Of a stretch of 64,000 nt of DNA, positions 21,753 through 32,856 are shown one piece after another. The translations under genes were made by a program, and so were the position numbers. Numbering within the stretch: the first letter of the stretch is position 1; every line of letters starts with the position of its first letter. The notes beneath the pieces were generated by a model. It did no database searches, had not been told where the DNA came from, and saw only the letters and a list, made by a program, of their open reading frames with translations. The stretch comes from Hexactinellida sp. DTS-2022 (Eukaryota > Porifera > Hexactinellida), in assembly GCA_028753945.1 (NCBI GenBank), contig JAPNXP010000012.1, positions 1,736,001-1,800,000 of the forward strand, given 5' to 3'.

Positions 21753-22189
21753 TTAAAGGAATGGAAATACAGTATTAGCAAGATAAACTATTTTCCAATT
21801 TGACTCAAACTGAAAGAATATATACTGTAATTTATTTCACTCCTAGACAAAAAAATAAAAATAAAATGAAATAACAATGAATTAATCTGTGAAGTCAAAT
21901 TGGTATGCTATGCCTTTCAAAAATTCCAATTTGGACGCGATAGGTAATTGTCGATCAAGGTCTTTAACGCTTGTTCACGATCACTATAGAGTTTTTCTTT
22001 TGGTAGGATTTCTGCCACTTCATACAAAAAGCTTGTTTAACTTCAACTAAATCTTGCTCTTTTTTTTAACACTTCCAAGAATCTGCAGATCGAAGGATGA
22101 TGACATGGCATATATATGACTGGCAAATGAACTATGCCAATGCTTCTATTGAATTAGTCGTTCTTGGCAAGCTATGTTGAATCCATAGC

Positions 22190-22530
22190 CAGTGGCGGCG
22201 CGAGGGGGGGGGGGGGGGCCGCCCCCCCGCGCTTTTGATTCGCCCCCCCTGTGGGGGGGCGGGAATTCGCTTATCTGTTATAGGAGTACTTAATGTTAAT
22301 GCGGAAATGCTATACGCCCTGGACAGGCAGTTCATAATTAGCTGTTTTGCTGAGATGCCCCACCGTATACTATTATGGGACATATTATTTAACTAAGTTT
22401 GTCATTAAAAATATCGATTTTGGTTTGAATGTGAATTTTGGAATGTTTACAACTATTGGGTTTGCCCCTCCAGTGCATTGGTCCGCCCCCCTTTCGCCCC
22501 CCCAATGGGACTGTGCTGGCGCCGCCCCTG
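22190..22530. mobile_element. hAT MITE, GC-rich ends, perfect TSD
   Basis: The TSD TCCATAGC is perfect (22182-22189, 22531-22538). The ends CAGTGGCGGCGCGAGGG and GCTGGCGCCGCCCCTG are imperfect inverted repeats with long G and C tracts. The AT-rich centre (22270-22440) is unique. Confidence 0.88.
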
Positions 22531-24914
22531 TCCATAGCAATCTATATACTAAGGCAATGGCAGTCTATTGAATTTATGGGCCATGGACTGCGAAGTAATG
22601 CTAATTTCAAACTTTCCATATGTTGCTACTTAATCTATTAATACAACTAAATGCCCCTGAATTATAGCTCTTTCTTCCACGTTCTACTTATAGTAATATC
22701 CAGCTCAATATTAACAATAAATATAATTGGAAACATGTAAATTTTAATTGGAAACTCTTAACAACAAATACCAATATTAATACATATATTAATACACAAA
22801 GAAGTACAAAATATAGTAAATTCAGTCCGTAGCAGCAAGGGATCATCTACTTCTTGCACACCATCTTCTAAACACTGCAAACTTCTTGTAGTACTTATAT
22901 CTAGAGGAAACAAATAATTACTTAAGTATTACTTGTATTTTTTAAGTTTGGTATTATCTCTTTTTAAAACGGCGACATTGTAATTACGAACCCTCTTTGA
23001 CAAGATTATGTCTGCTCAAGTTACACAAAGCTTTTCGAGAATATCCCAGTTCCAAACATTACATATGCACCAATCTTTCCACACGTTATTATTCCTCTCT
23101 GCAATAATGTTCATACATATGTTTACCAGCAAGTTTCGGGATGGTCCAGAATAGAATTCTTTTTTCAAGCAATCGCAGTTATCAATCTTTACAAAAGTTC
23201 ATACAATATAAAAAGAGATTTTACCACATGGTAAGAAGGATACTTCAGGGAGCCTCTATCCACCAGATCAATCAAGGTATACTGGGACCCAACATCATTA
23301 TTAACTTCAAGAGGTGTATCTGTTGTTAAGAAATTATGACAAGATAGACACCCAATAGATTTTTTAAAGTAAGAGAAGACTGCATATCCCGCTATATAGA
23401 TCAGACATTCAATCTGAGAAACCTCTAAGTCTGGGAGAAAAATTTCATTCAATTTATGTATGTACAATTCAATATCAAAGCTGAGTTGTTCGTCGCTTAT
23501 GGAAGTGGAACCATATTTTATAGCAAACACCTTTAATATGTTCGAAAGTTGGAGTCTGCGTTCGCTTTCTAAGATTTGGTTATATGAAATGTGATAGTGA
23601 GACCCTGACATTTGTCTATATAAACCAAAGTGGTGTTCTAGAGAGTCATTTTGGATCCTCGCAGTGAGAAGGTACTGGTATCCGAAGTTCTCGATAAGTT
23701 GTTTGACCAGCAGTGGTAACGCCTCACATGTGTGTCGAAAACTGGTAAATGTTTGCGGAGTTAACTTTCCCGATATAAATGGCAGATTTACCCAATTATC
23801 TAACCAAGAGACAACTTTGCTTATATATGTAAACGGAAATCTGCTGGATAAATTGGAGCTAAATAATCATCCTTAAAGCGAATATTCTTTCCGACCCAAT
23901 TTACATTAAATATCTTCCACACTTTGCTCATTATATCAAGAAATTCTACAGTTTGAGTGGTATCCACTATGTTATTTTCCAATTTCCAGGCTAATAAACC
24001 AGCAGATGTAGTCTCATGGATAATTCCAGTGCTAAACTTACGTTTTGTCTTTCTAACCTAGAGGCCAACATGCTTTAGCTGTCAATTTGGGTGCTCGTTT
24101 TAGGACATTAAACTCATCGGATTTGAACAAGTTACGGATGTCTTGAAAGGGTGCATAACAAAGTACAGGATAGGTTGAGCTAGAGGTAAAATGATCTATT
24201 GATATATTCGCAGTCGGGATAGAAACAATTAAACTTTTATTGGAGACGACTTTTCTTCTCTGAATTGACATTCATCAAATTTCGGAAAAATGAACGTATT
24301 CTCATAGTCCATAAGATTTAACCAAATATTCAGGATAGACTAGATGATATGAACGATATCAAAAAACAGAAATAAACTTCTTTGTGGGTTACATGGGTGT
24401 TGTACTTTTGGCTCTAATTTCGAATCAGCTGAAAACAATTTGTATAGACGCACGTTCAATGGATAATCATCTGTACACACAGCTTCAACAGAAAGACCGC
24501 AAGATTCAATGTCACAAATAGTGGAGTTCACAACTGGATACAATGTTTCTGCAGAAGAGGAACCTAGAGGAATTAATCGAACAATAGTAGAAAATTTGGT
24601 CGATAAACTAGAAACATAATCGAATAGACTGTAGTATGTGGATCATCTGGATTGTCAATCAACTCGATTACCCTACTCCCTTATAAGATGCATCACTACG
24701 AATGTGAACCTCATCCATTTGAAGAATGACATGGCGCTCTAAATCATAAAATGTGGTAGCAACTTCTTTAAGAATTTTAGTATACTCACTTTCTAAGCCA
24801 ATACTATTTTTGATCTCTAATAAATTACGCTCATGTGGAAGAATTAGACAATTAGAACCTTGAATAAGACGATAACAAGCTGGAGAAATTCCGTCAATTT
24901 TCAAACCAAGACCT

Positions 24915-25499
24915 GGGCCCGTATTCACTAAGAAGTTAAGTACGTACTTAAGTCGTATTCACTAAGATAGGTATTCACTAAGATTTAAGTGTGTACTTAA
25001 GTACATACTTAAGTACAAAACTTAAGTAACCTACTAAGTTGACTTAACTTATAAGAATTTTCTTTTATTGACTCTTTAGACGTTGGTGTTTAATTAGAAC
25101 ATTGTATTAGATTTCTAGTAGTACTTGCTTTACTTTAGGGGAAGTTTATGATTCTATTTTCAACATTTATTACAATTGGTTGTTGTTTTCTAGAAGTTCT
25201 GTTTTTTCTCAAGCACAAAAATCACAGGAACTTCATTGAGAATATTCTTTTTAAAGTTAAAAGAATACAGCAAGCTATTACAATAGCATTCCATACACTA
25301 ATATGCTATGCTATTAAATATAATTCAATAAATATAATTCAATTTCGTACTTAAGTACGTACTTAGTTAAGTATGTACTTAAGTACAACAATATTTCTTA
25401 GTGAATACGACTTAAGTATGTACTTAACTAAGTACGTACTTAGTACTTAAGTATATACTTAGTACTTAAGTACTAAGTAATCTTAGTGAATACGGGCCC
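24915..25499. mobile_element. GGGCCCGTATTCACTAAG element inserted in the P-type relic
   Basis: The ends GGGCCCGTATTCACTAAGA and TCTTAGTGAATACGGGCCC are inverted, and the arms consist of ACTTAAGTACGTACTTAAG words. Removing exactly this segment rejoins the P-type frame (ILTQ | GLGLKIDG on the minus strand) with no duplicated bases, so no TSD is visible. The superfamily is undecided. Confidence 0.78.
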
Positions 25500-25610
25500 T
25501 GAGTGAGGATGTTATAACGGCGACCGTGTTTATCGACAATTAGGTATTTCAACTGATCTAGCAAAAATTAAGACGGATATGCATAGAATCCCTCTCGATT
25601 TCCAAATCTG

Positions 25611-25771
25611 AGGAATTACTGGGCTCTAATGTATCAATAGCACTAGAAATGTTGTGAATTACATTTTCGATGTGGTTTGTCAAAGGGCAGAGAAATTACT
25701 GGGCTCTAATGTATCAATAGCACTAGAAATGTTGTGAATTACATTTACGATGTGGTTTGTCAAAGGGCAGA
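25611..25771. repeat. Tandem duplication of about 80 bp inside the P-type relic
   Basis: Two copies begin AATTACTGGGCTCTAATGTA and end TTTGTCAAAGGGCAGAG, differing by a single base (ATTTTCG against ATTTACG). The segment encodes part of the transposase linker on the minus strand, so the duplication happened in the relic or its recent parent. Confidence 0.85.
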
Positions 25772-26079
25772 GGGGGCAATTGCCCCCTTGCCCCCCACAA
25801 TACGGGGCAGGAGGGAAGCGGTAGGCTAGAGGGGTAGGGGATTTACTACTATTATATACAACAATAACCCGTGTGTGTCAAACATCGAAAAACTATGAGA
25901 AAGTATTGATAATAGTTACAAAGTGTATAAGACACAAGTTAACAAATTATCAGCTAGTTTTGGTAGGAATTATTATCTACAATCTCTCCAAACTAAACAA
26001 AAGTAATGTTGTTGTCCAAAAGTAGTCAACGAATATCCGTTTCAAACTAATTTTCGTCCAAACGAATATTCGTTTAGAG

Positions 26080-26300
26080 CAGTGGTTCTCAACCTGGGGT
26101 CCGCAAAATATTTTAAGGGTCCGCCGCGGTCCTACTCGATAATAGTATTATATTATTTGTACATGTTTTGGGTCGCTTATAGTGTTGTTAAACGATTACT
26201 ATATATTGAATAACCGATTATCAAATATTTATAATGTATCATAACCAATTAATCGGTTATTAATCGGTTATTATCATTATCCAACAACAAGTCTACTTAG
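26080..26300. mobile_element. Charlie-type hAT end and an adjoining AATCGGTTA palindrome
   Basis: CAGTGGTTCTCAACCTGGGG at 26080 is the classic left terminus of Charlie-like hAT elements; its right end was not found. Directly after it, 26180-26290 is an imperfect palindrome (GTGTTGTTAAACGATTA to AATCATTATCCAACAAC in spirit) made of AACCGATTA words. Confidence 0.55.
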
Positions 26301-26489
26301 CCACCATGTTGTTTTTGTTTGGTACCCTTCTTAAACAAATGTGAATAATTACTGAACAAATGAAAGTAGCAATGTAAAAGTGAGAAATTCTAAATCTAAT
26401 AATTTATGAAGAATTATTGGGTCTTGAAATATGCTTTCAAGACCATCAAACTTAGTTCTAACTTCCTGGATATATTTGTATTCTAAATA

Positions 26490-26640
26490 AATAAAAATTC
26501 AAAATTGCAGCTGTGGCGACGTACTTCCCTTTGGTGGCATCTATAGATGGCTACCAGTTGGGTATTGATAGTGCCTCCAAGGAAAATACTGTCGGCACAG
26601 CTGCAATTTTGGATTTTCTTTTCGCCATGCCATCATCACT
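26490..26640. repeat. GTGCCGAC hairpin module (unit c)
   Basis: Same hairpin as 10599-10760, including the trailing TTTTCGCCATGCCATCATCA. Here the following body is missing and the GCATGC foldback begins almost immediately. Confidence 0.75.
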
Positions 26641-26654
26641 ATGAATAAGATTAC

Positions 26655-27703
26655 TGTTGCAGCGTGTACGCAAGATTAGTGCGCATGCATGCACGCTAGT
26701 GTGCATGCATGCACACTTATTTTCTAGCCTGCATGCATGCACACTAGCGTATATGCACGAAAATCACTATTTTCATATTCGTGCATATACACTAGCGTAT
26801 ACACACGATAAAGTGTTCTCTTTTGCTAATGGTTGTCTAATTAACATTTGTTCTAGTTCCATCTTTGATCTTTCACCAATGTCTAGTTTGAATTTTCACA
26901 TTTTTTCTCGTTCGCTCCTCAGTTATACAATACAACACGTATTACTCAACAATTTTTGAAATCGAATTGCTGCATATTGCTATATATAGTTGAGATATAT
27001 AGTATACAATTTAATTAATTAATTACGTATACTTTACTAGCCAACAGGTTTCAATTACTTTTATAATATGAGTTTATTTGAGCCAACGAGATAACCTTTT
27101 AATGTAGCTGAAACCAGCTACCCATTGATAACTAATAAAGTAATGAGAATAACTTAATTAAATAAAATTAACATACTTTCCAAAACAAATTACATTATTG
27201 CATTATTAACGAATCACAACCCAAAATGAAGTACTAGTTATAAATGGTAACTTGAGGAAAGTACGCCGCGAAATGGTCCATAATTTTAGGCGCCCTGTAC
27301 CAACGATGCAGAAAATATAATATGAGTTAGTAAATATCCTCTCTCAAATAACAACACATTGAAATGAACGAAGTAGTAGTGAGTAATTTACAAGAATAAG
27401 GATAACTTATTTATCAATTATATTACTGGTTTTTTTAAGGAGGGAAAGGCCGCGAAGCGGCCGTTAATTGGCAACCGAGATCGAAGGGCTTGTAGAATTA
27501 ATAAAATATTTCTATTAACATACAACCATTAGCAAAAGAGAACACTTTATCGTGTGTATACGCTAGTGTATATGCACGAATATGAAAATAGTGATTTTCG
27601 TGCATATACGCTAGTGTGCATGCATGCAGGCTAGAAACTTCGTGTGCATGCATGCGCACTAGCGTGCATGCATGCGCACTAATATTGCGTACACGCTGCA
27701 ACA
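26655..27703. mobile_element. GCATGCATGC foldback element
   Basis: The inverted ends TGTTGCAGCGTGTACGCAA and its near-complement enclose arms of about 210 bp (26655-26865 against 27495-27703). Each arm holds CGCATGCATGCACGCTAGTG words, then CGTATATGCACGAA and TATCGTGTGTATACGC. The unique centre is AT-rich without a gene. Frames at 26657-26959 and 27498-27713 are the two arms translated, and they mirror each other. Confidence 0.82.
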
Positions 27704-27741
27704 CTACCTTCAAAGATAGTAGTTTATCACAATAATTCTAG

Positions 27742-28345
27742 TGGGGTCAAAAATTAAGATTCCGTGACCAACCTCTGGCTAGTTAAGTTTTATGCCTGAT
27801 TCTGATACTTTGGGATATATCTCGCGATTTAAGCTCCCATGCCGGTCTGGGAAGTTTGGGCAAACTTTTTTATAGCGACAAATTCAAAAGGGCCTACGGC
27901 AATCATTTTGAAAAATCAAGGCCCCTCTCTGAACATTTCATAAATTGAGATTAGACTGTTTTTGAACCGTATACAATAAGTACTAGCTGCACTGAAAATT
28001 TCAACTCATTCGGGACAATACTTTTAATGTAGTAACCTTTTGAAGATTCCTACGTCATTTGTCACCATGGGAGGTCCATTCTTTAAACTCTTTTTTTAGG
28101 GATTTGGAGCATATCTTATCCTATATACATGCAATAACCTTTTAACTCGCTATGTAGTATGTCTCCATGTAATCTCGGTAATAGACCTAAATTTATCACT
28201 TTGACTATACAAAAATTAAAAAATCCAGTCAATTGACGTTAAAATTGTGATAATTATATATATAGAGTGGCCGAATAAAACGATTATGGGTCAATTTTCT
28301 TTGCTTCGTCAACCCCATGTATGATCCCCAGAAGAGTCAAAGTGC
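27742..28345 (+). mobile_element. One-armed copy of the GGGTCAAAAATGAAGG foldback
   Basis: It matches the left arm and loop of 62371-63435 (GGTCAAAAAT, CCGTGACCAACCTCTGGCT, GGGTCAATTTTCTTTGCTTC). It stops at AGAGTCAAAGTG, where the right arm would begin. From 28350 the sequence is the body of the hairpin-modular family (as at 10777), so the second arm is lost or was never formed. Confidence 0.78.
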
Positions 28346-28800
28346 TAAAGTCAGAAAGTGAAATAATGAAATAGATAACAATTATATAATTATATATTTT
28401 AATTTATACTTCGCTAGAATTAATTTGTACTTCAATAGAATTAGCTAAACTGAAATGATGCAGGTGGAGTCATGCAAGTAATGCCTAAAACTCAATATGT
28501 GCAGTGAATTAAAGACTTCTTACTCTCGACCAATTAAATTACAGCTTCGGTTAGGCATTCTATATGCACAATAACAATTGATAGAAAATCCTTTTATACT
28601 AATTGGATGCTAGCTGCTAATCCATACTGGGACAACCCTCGAATTTAATTGGCTAAGCCATAATTGGATTAAATAGGTGTTAAAATTATTTGATCATAAA
28701 TCGTAATCCCAGGTGCAAATTAGAAGGGCACTCCGCACCTACATGCCAAGTTACACCTCTCTACTGGGCCAGTATACTATAGTATAGTCGGCACAGTAAA
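28346..28800 (+). repeat. Hairpin-modular element, truncated copy
   Basis: The segment 28350-28755 repeats 10777-11190 with high similarity. The Y-shaped word CAGGTGCAAATTAGAAGGG is followed by a single minisatellite hairpin (CAGTATACTATAGTATAG, TCGGCACAGTAAAAAC). Confidence 0.75.
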
Positions 28801-29575
28801 AACATGATGAAATGCATATACCTTGCCAACAATAAATTTTCGGTCATTCAAATTCCAGATTCTGCCACTTCGACATATCTCATATCGAGTATTTGGGTAA
28901 GTATGTATCCAATACAAATTATATTGGAAAAGATACTAATTGAAATGTTTTGAAAATTTCGGTGAACCTTTATATTACGTGTCCATATACATAACATGAT
29001 GTAGAATATTGAAATTCTGATAAATATTTTGTAGAGAGCTAGTTTTTTCTCGTATTATTTGCAAAACAGTGAAAAAACGGTGATTCGATGGCAAAACTAC
29101 CCCAAATAATATTTTACAAAGTTTATCAAGAAAAACGTTCACCAACATTTTCAATATTATCATTTAGAACATTTTTATGAAAAATCTAGATAGAAACACT
29201 TTGAAATCTTTTCAGTATAATTTGTTTAGGTTGTACTATAGTTAATGTAAGCTATTACTGTATTAGAGTTTAATAAAACCTAGATAAACGAAAACAGATC
29301 ATACCAGGTTGCTATGCTAAAAATATTCAGTCTATAAAATTACTACTGCATCACATAGTAACTGCAACTCTTGGTTGAGTTAATGTGTTCCCAAATGTCC
29401 AAATTGTATATGAATTGACCTCTTAAAAGTGAACAAAGGATTTTTGGAGGGGGAGCGGTATTATTTGATCTGCTTGAGATGGACTTCCTGGAGGCTAACT
29501 GACAGCTATGTTTCACACTTGTTGTGAATGCACAGATAATTCTCGATGTGGATTCATTAGGCAATATGTGATAAT
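28801..29575. other. Stretch without a recognised gene
   Basis: AT-rich DNA with two short minus-strand frames (28975-29163 and 29343-29564) that resemble no family I know and lack supporting features. No TIR or tandem repeat was noted. Confidence 0.4.
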
Positions 29576-29912
29576 GAAAGGTTCAAGAACGAACTTATTG
29601 AACTTGAACTGAACGCAGAACTTTTACGCTGAACGAACTGAACGAGCTATATACGAATGAATTAAATAAACTGAACGAACTAAACTGAATATTGATAAAT
29701 TATAAATACTGAATCATTAATCCATACGTAAATATATATATACATCGCACTCACTCATCTGTACGAACGAATTGAACCAACGCGGGTCAGCCCGCAAAAG
29801 GAACTGAACGAATGCTGGTGGTGTTGAAGTTAGGAGGTAAACGTAAAGGAACTGAACGTACGTCAATTTGAGATGAACTGAATTGGGTTTATTCAGTCCG
29901 TTCGTGAACCTT
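29576..29912. mobile_element. MITE filled with GAACTGAACGAA words
   Basis: The outer words AAAGGTTCAAGAACGAACTT and GTTCGTGAACCTTTT are inverted. The interior is mostly GAACTGAACGAAC repeats around a unique centre. It belongs to the same motif-filled style as the AAGTAC elements. No TSD was read. Confidence 0.65.
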
Positions 29913-30119
29913 TTATTACCTGGTGATAAGTTACTATTGGAGGTAAAATCTGGACAGGGCAATTCATTATAAATCATGAAAAGTGATCTACCTCTCAAAA
30001 CTGAACATTTTGGCTGGTCCCCAGGTGGCTGGTTCTAAAGGGTTTACTGTACGTAACTAATAAGTCTCAGATAAATATTTTAGTACACTAGATGCTTTGT
30101 ATTAATTAAAAAGTTTTGG

Positions 30120-30680
30120 ATAAAAGTTTGGTTCGGATTATAGAGGTTCTCATTTTATTGATGCATTTAGAAAATGTATTATTTCACTAATCAGAACAGA
30201 ATTTGTTTAATCACATTTATCCCTTCCCAACGGTGTCGGATTAGCGAGGGTCGACTCTACTGTATAATGGTTTAATTAATTAATTAAGTATTAATATATG
30301 ATTATACAATAGTGTTCGGGTAATAGAAATTGCTATAATAGCAATAAAGTATAACCTGTCTAATCCGACACCGTTGGGAAGGGATAAATGTCGGATTGCC
30401 AAATCGTCGGATTAAGCAGGCTCTAATGCAGTGGTTCCCTACCTGGGGTCCACAAGATATATACTGGTCAATGGTTGGGAGTCCACAGAATTAGAGGTAT
30501 TAAAAAGTAGCGCATGCGCTAAGGACTTTTTAATATATGGAGGAATACTATAGGCGTCCACGGTTGAAAAAGTTTGAGAATCGCTGCTCTAATGCATAGT
30601 CTGACGTTCATTGTCATAATTAAAAAGTGTCGGTTCTGCTGAATCCCGGATTATAGAAGGTCGGGTTTTGCGGGTTCTAC
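30120..30680. mobile_element. pogo-like relic(s) with TCGGATTA words
   Basis: Words such as GTTCGGATTATAGAGG, CGGATTAGCGAGGGTCGACT followed by CTACTGTATAAT, TGTCTAATCCGACACCG and GGTCGGGTTTTGCGGG are typical of pogo/Tigger noncoding ends (compare 44640-44800). An internal inverted pair, AACGGTGTCGGATTAG / CTAATCCGACACCGTT, is present. It hosts the hAT MITE at 30429-30586. Confidence 0.55.
30429..30586. mobile_element. Charlie-like hAT MITE, perfect TSD
   Basis: The TSD CTCTAATG is perfect (30421-30428, 30587-30594). The left end CAGTGGTTCCCTACCTGGGG and the right end TTTGAGAATCGCTG match the Charlie/Buster style. It is 158 bp long with no coding content. Confidence 0.9.
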
Positions 30681-31003
30681 AGCAAGTTATTGCACGAACA
30701 CCACTGTAAAAACCACTGTAAGTATTCTAAATTATTGCAACTCGATTGTTTCGTGTGTGAGTTTATGCATATTATGAAGCAATGATATTATTGAAACGGT
30801 ATTTTTAAAATAGACTAAATTCGAATACTGCATGCAGTTGCTGATTTTAAAGTTATAATAATTTGCTTAATTTTTGCGTGATGTGCATCATGGACACTGG
30901 GCAGGCCTAAGAAATTTTTTACCAAATTAATGAATACAAATAGATGAACAACATAAATTACACAATATATGGCAGAATGTATTAACCAAGTTCAACTTTT
31001 AAT

Positions 31004-31423
31004 TCAAGAGCTCGCGGCCCTTCCTCTGCCTCTCGGCATGTACCCGCCTCTGCCTCCCCTCCCTCCCCGCCCACTGGGGGCGCCCCGCACCCCCGGACCT
31101 CCTCTCATGCCCCCTCGAGGCCTAGCGCCGTCTCTCGGAGCATAGCGCGGCTTCTTGGGAGCGGACACAACTTGGCTGTCCTCTTTAACCATTTCTAACA
31201 CTTCGTCTGGAATTCGAATATATTTTATCGTTGTACCACGGATGTACACTTCTTGCATTCGCCAAAACTTATCCCCATCCTTAGAAGTGCAGATTACATC
31301 TCTCAAGTGGATATTCATCCATGAGTCCACAGCTACTAGGTTCCCGTTATAGGTTTCTCCGGTCTTAAGTTCCACCAACATGGGGTGTCCTTGTGCAACT
31401 TTCAGGAGAGTTAGCGGCAGCAT
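31004..31423 (-). CDS. LSM4: LSm4, U6 snRNA-associated Sm-like protein
   Basis: LSm4 is part of the LSm2-8 ring that binds the U6 snRNA 3' end in the nucleus and of the LSm1-7 ring that promotes mRNA decapping. The 139-residue frame has the Sm1 motif ([28 protein letters not shown], with N41), then Sm2 ([19 protein letters not shown], about 58-76). After a short lysine/proline stretch it ends in an RGG-rich tail (about 100-135), as in animal LSm4. Length equals that of the human protein. Start and stop are unambiguous and no intron interrupts the frame. It is rich in G+C against the AT-rich flanks. RPL19 lies upstream on the same strand, 1.4 kb away, with a foldback between, so an operon is unlikely. 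Confidence 0.96.
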   Translation of the reverse strand: MLPLTLLKVAQGHPMLVELKTGETYNGNLVAVDSWMNIHLRDVICTSKDGDKFWRMQEVYIRGTTIKYIRIPDEVLEMVKEDSQVVSAPKKPRYAPRDGARPRGGMRGGPGVRGAPSGRGGRGGRGGYMPRGRGRAASS

Positions 31424-31587
31424 TTAGCTAAACTTTAGTATAGGGAAGAAAGAAATATCAATACTGGCACACTACAGAGTACATAAATAAAAATGTATGG
31501 AACTAACTTTAGATTGCATAATTTCAACTAAGGCCATATAAAATAAATAACTTGTTTATCATCCCGTCCGGATATATTTTATTGTTA

Positions 31588-31943
31588 GGCCACTGTTTGT
31601 TGGAATCTTGTTTCAGCTCCAGCGCCCGCGTCAGATTTCACTCCCGCACGAATATTGTCATTATTACACCTACATTTCAAGTAAGGTTGCCAATTATATT
31701 GTAGGACACACTCTAAAATAGCCATAAATAGCTAGTAACAAAATCAGAACCTATAACAAGCATTATTACCCAACGATTGCAAATTTATCAATAAGCACTC
31801 ACAAATTAGAATTTTTGTTCAGATAATTATTAACTATGTTGTCATCAAATAATGAGATAATGACAATGAGATGCCGCCCGCCCGCATCCTCTGATAGACT
31901 TCGTGTGGAGCTGAAACAATATTGTCATTAACAGTGGCCTTAT
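31588..31943. mobile_element. Inverted-repeat element upstream of LSM4
   Basis: AGGCCACTGTTTGTTGGAAT and TTGTTTCAGCTCCA on the left are mirrored by TGGAGCTGAAACAA and TTAACAGTGGCCT on the right. The interior also has CCCGCGTCAG/CCGCCCGCCCGC GC-rich patches. It sits 165 bp upstream of the LSM4 ATG and could carry or disturb its promoter; that is inference. No TSD is clear. Confidence 0.6.
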
Positions 31944-32083
31944 CTTATGAACATAATCATACAGATAATAGCTATAAACTTGTACCGACATGCGAGAAGA
32001 GGAAAATGCCAATAAGCTGGAAGCTCGGAAGCACAGTGTATAATATTCACGATTAACTTTTGGTAACTAATAATATAAAGAGG

Positions 32084-32743
32084 CCTGTTGTATCGTATTT
32101 TGAGGCGCTATCGTGTATATTGAGGCCCTGTATGATACACCAATATAAACCATGGATATGTTATTACTAATTATACAGTGGTATTTTGAGGCGCTCTGAT
32201 AGATTGAGAAGCTACTATAAATGTGATTTCCTATCATTTTGCATTAGAAATTACTTATATAGAGCTCAGCTCTAGTAGAGTTCAGTTTTTCACTATGTGT
32301 ATTCAGGCACTGAGAAAGGTCAGTTTTTTTCCAGAGTTTGAAATTGACCTTTAAAAAGTAAGCCTGGGCTTTTATTATGGGAAAAAATCTAAACTCTACA
32401 AAGCTCAGCTCTATATAAGGATTCTCTTTGCATTATATCATGAACTCTAGACTCTGTATAAGTGAACCATGGATGCGCTATTTAAAAAATATACTGAATA
32501 TTTTGAGGCGCGTAGTAAACAATTTTCCATTTCGAGAATTCAGTTAAATTAATGTAAATTGATTAGTTATCTTAAATTTTCTACTAACTACGATAAATTA
32601 TCTCGTAAAATGATTGGAAATCACAATTATAGTAGCGTCTCAATCTACCAGAGTGCCTCAAAATACCACTGTATAATTTGTAATAGCATATCCATGGTTT
32701 ATATTAGTGTATCATACAGCGCCTCTAAATACGATACAACAGG
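32084..32743. mobile_element. CCTGTTGTAT foldback element, second type
   Basis: The ends CCTGTTGTATCGTATTTTGA and TAAATACGATACAACAGG are inverted. The arms repeat TTTGAGGCGC and AACCATGGATAT. It shares the terminal decamer and the CCATGGATAT word with 8113-9378, but otherwise has different arms. An inner palindrome lies at 32256-32417. It ends 114 bp beyond the RPL19 stop. The 76-residue frame at 32559-32789 lies in the right arm. Confidence 0.8.
32256..32417. mobile_element. AGAGCTCAGCTCTA palindrome nested in the foldback
   Basis: CTTATATAGAGCTCAGCTCT on the left pairs with AGCTCAGCTCTATATAAG on the right, with CAGTTT/CTAAACTCT words between. This probably is an independent small MITE inserted in one arm, since the other arm lacks it. 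Confidence 0.6.
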
Positions 32744-32856
32744 TGACAGGTCTCTCAATCTAAATTTAATACGAACTAATACTTCCTAATGTAAATTATA
32801 CATATCAGAGAGTAGCAAGATTTGACTAAATAACTCAGACTATCCGAGAAGTCTCC

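Larger units (their letters stand above)
22935..25790 (-). pseudogene. P-element/THAP9-type transposase, decayed copy 2
   Basis: Reading on the minus strand from about 25790, a linker (NHIENVIHNISSAIDTLEPS) carries a near-perfect tandem duplication of about 80 bp. The pieces FLRFGNREGF and LDQLKYLIVDKHGRRYN follow. An insertion occupies 24915-25499. The frame then resumes with LKIDGISPACYRLIQ, LPHERNLLEI and HVILQMDEVHIRSD (24928-24668). Catalytic-core pieces follow at 24543-24340 (CTDDYPLNVRLYKLF, FFDIVHII) and 24271-24053. The C-terminal part contains SLEHHFGLYRQMSG and runs from 23670 to about 22935 (IILSKRVRNYNV). Several stops and frameshifts break it. It shares the family with copy 1 but has its own lesions. 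The THAP finger was not seen. Confidence 0.85.
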
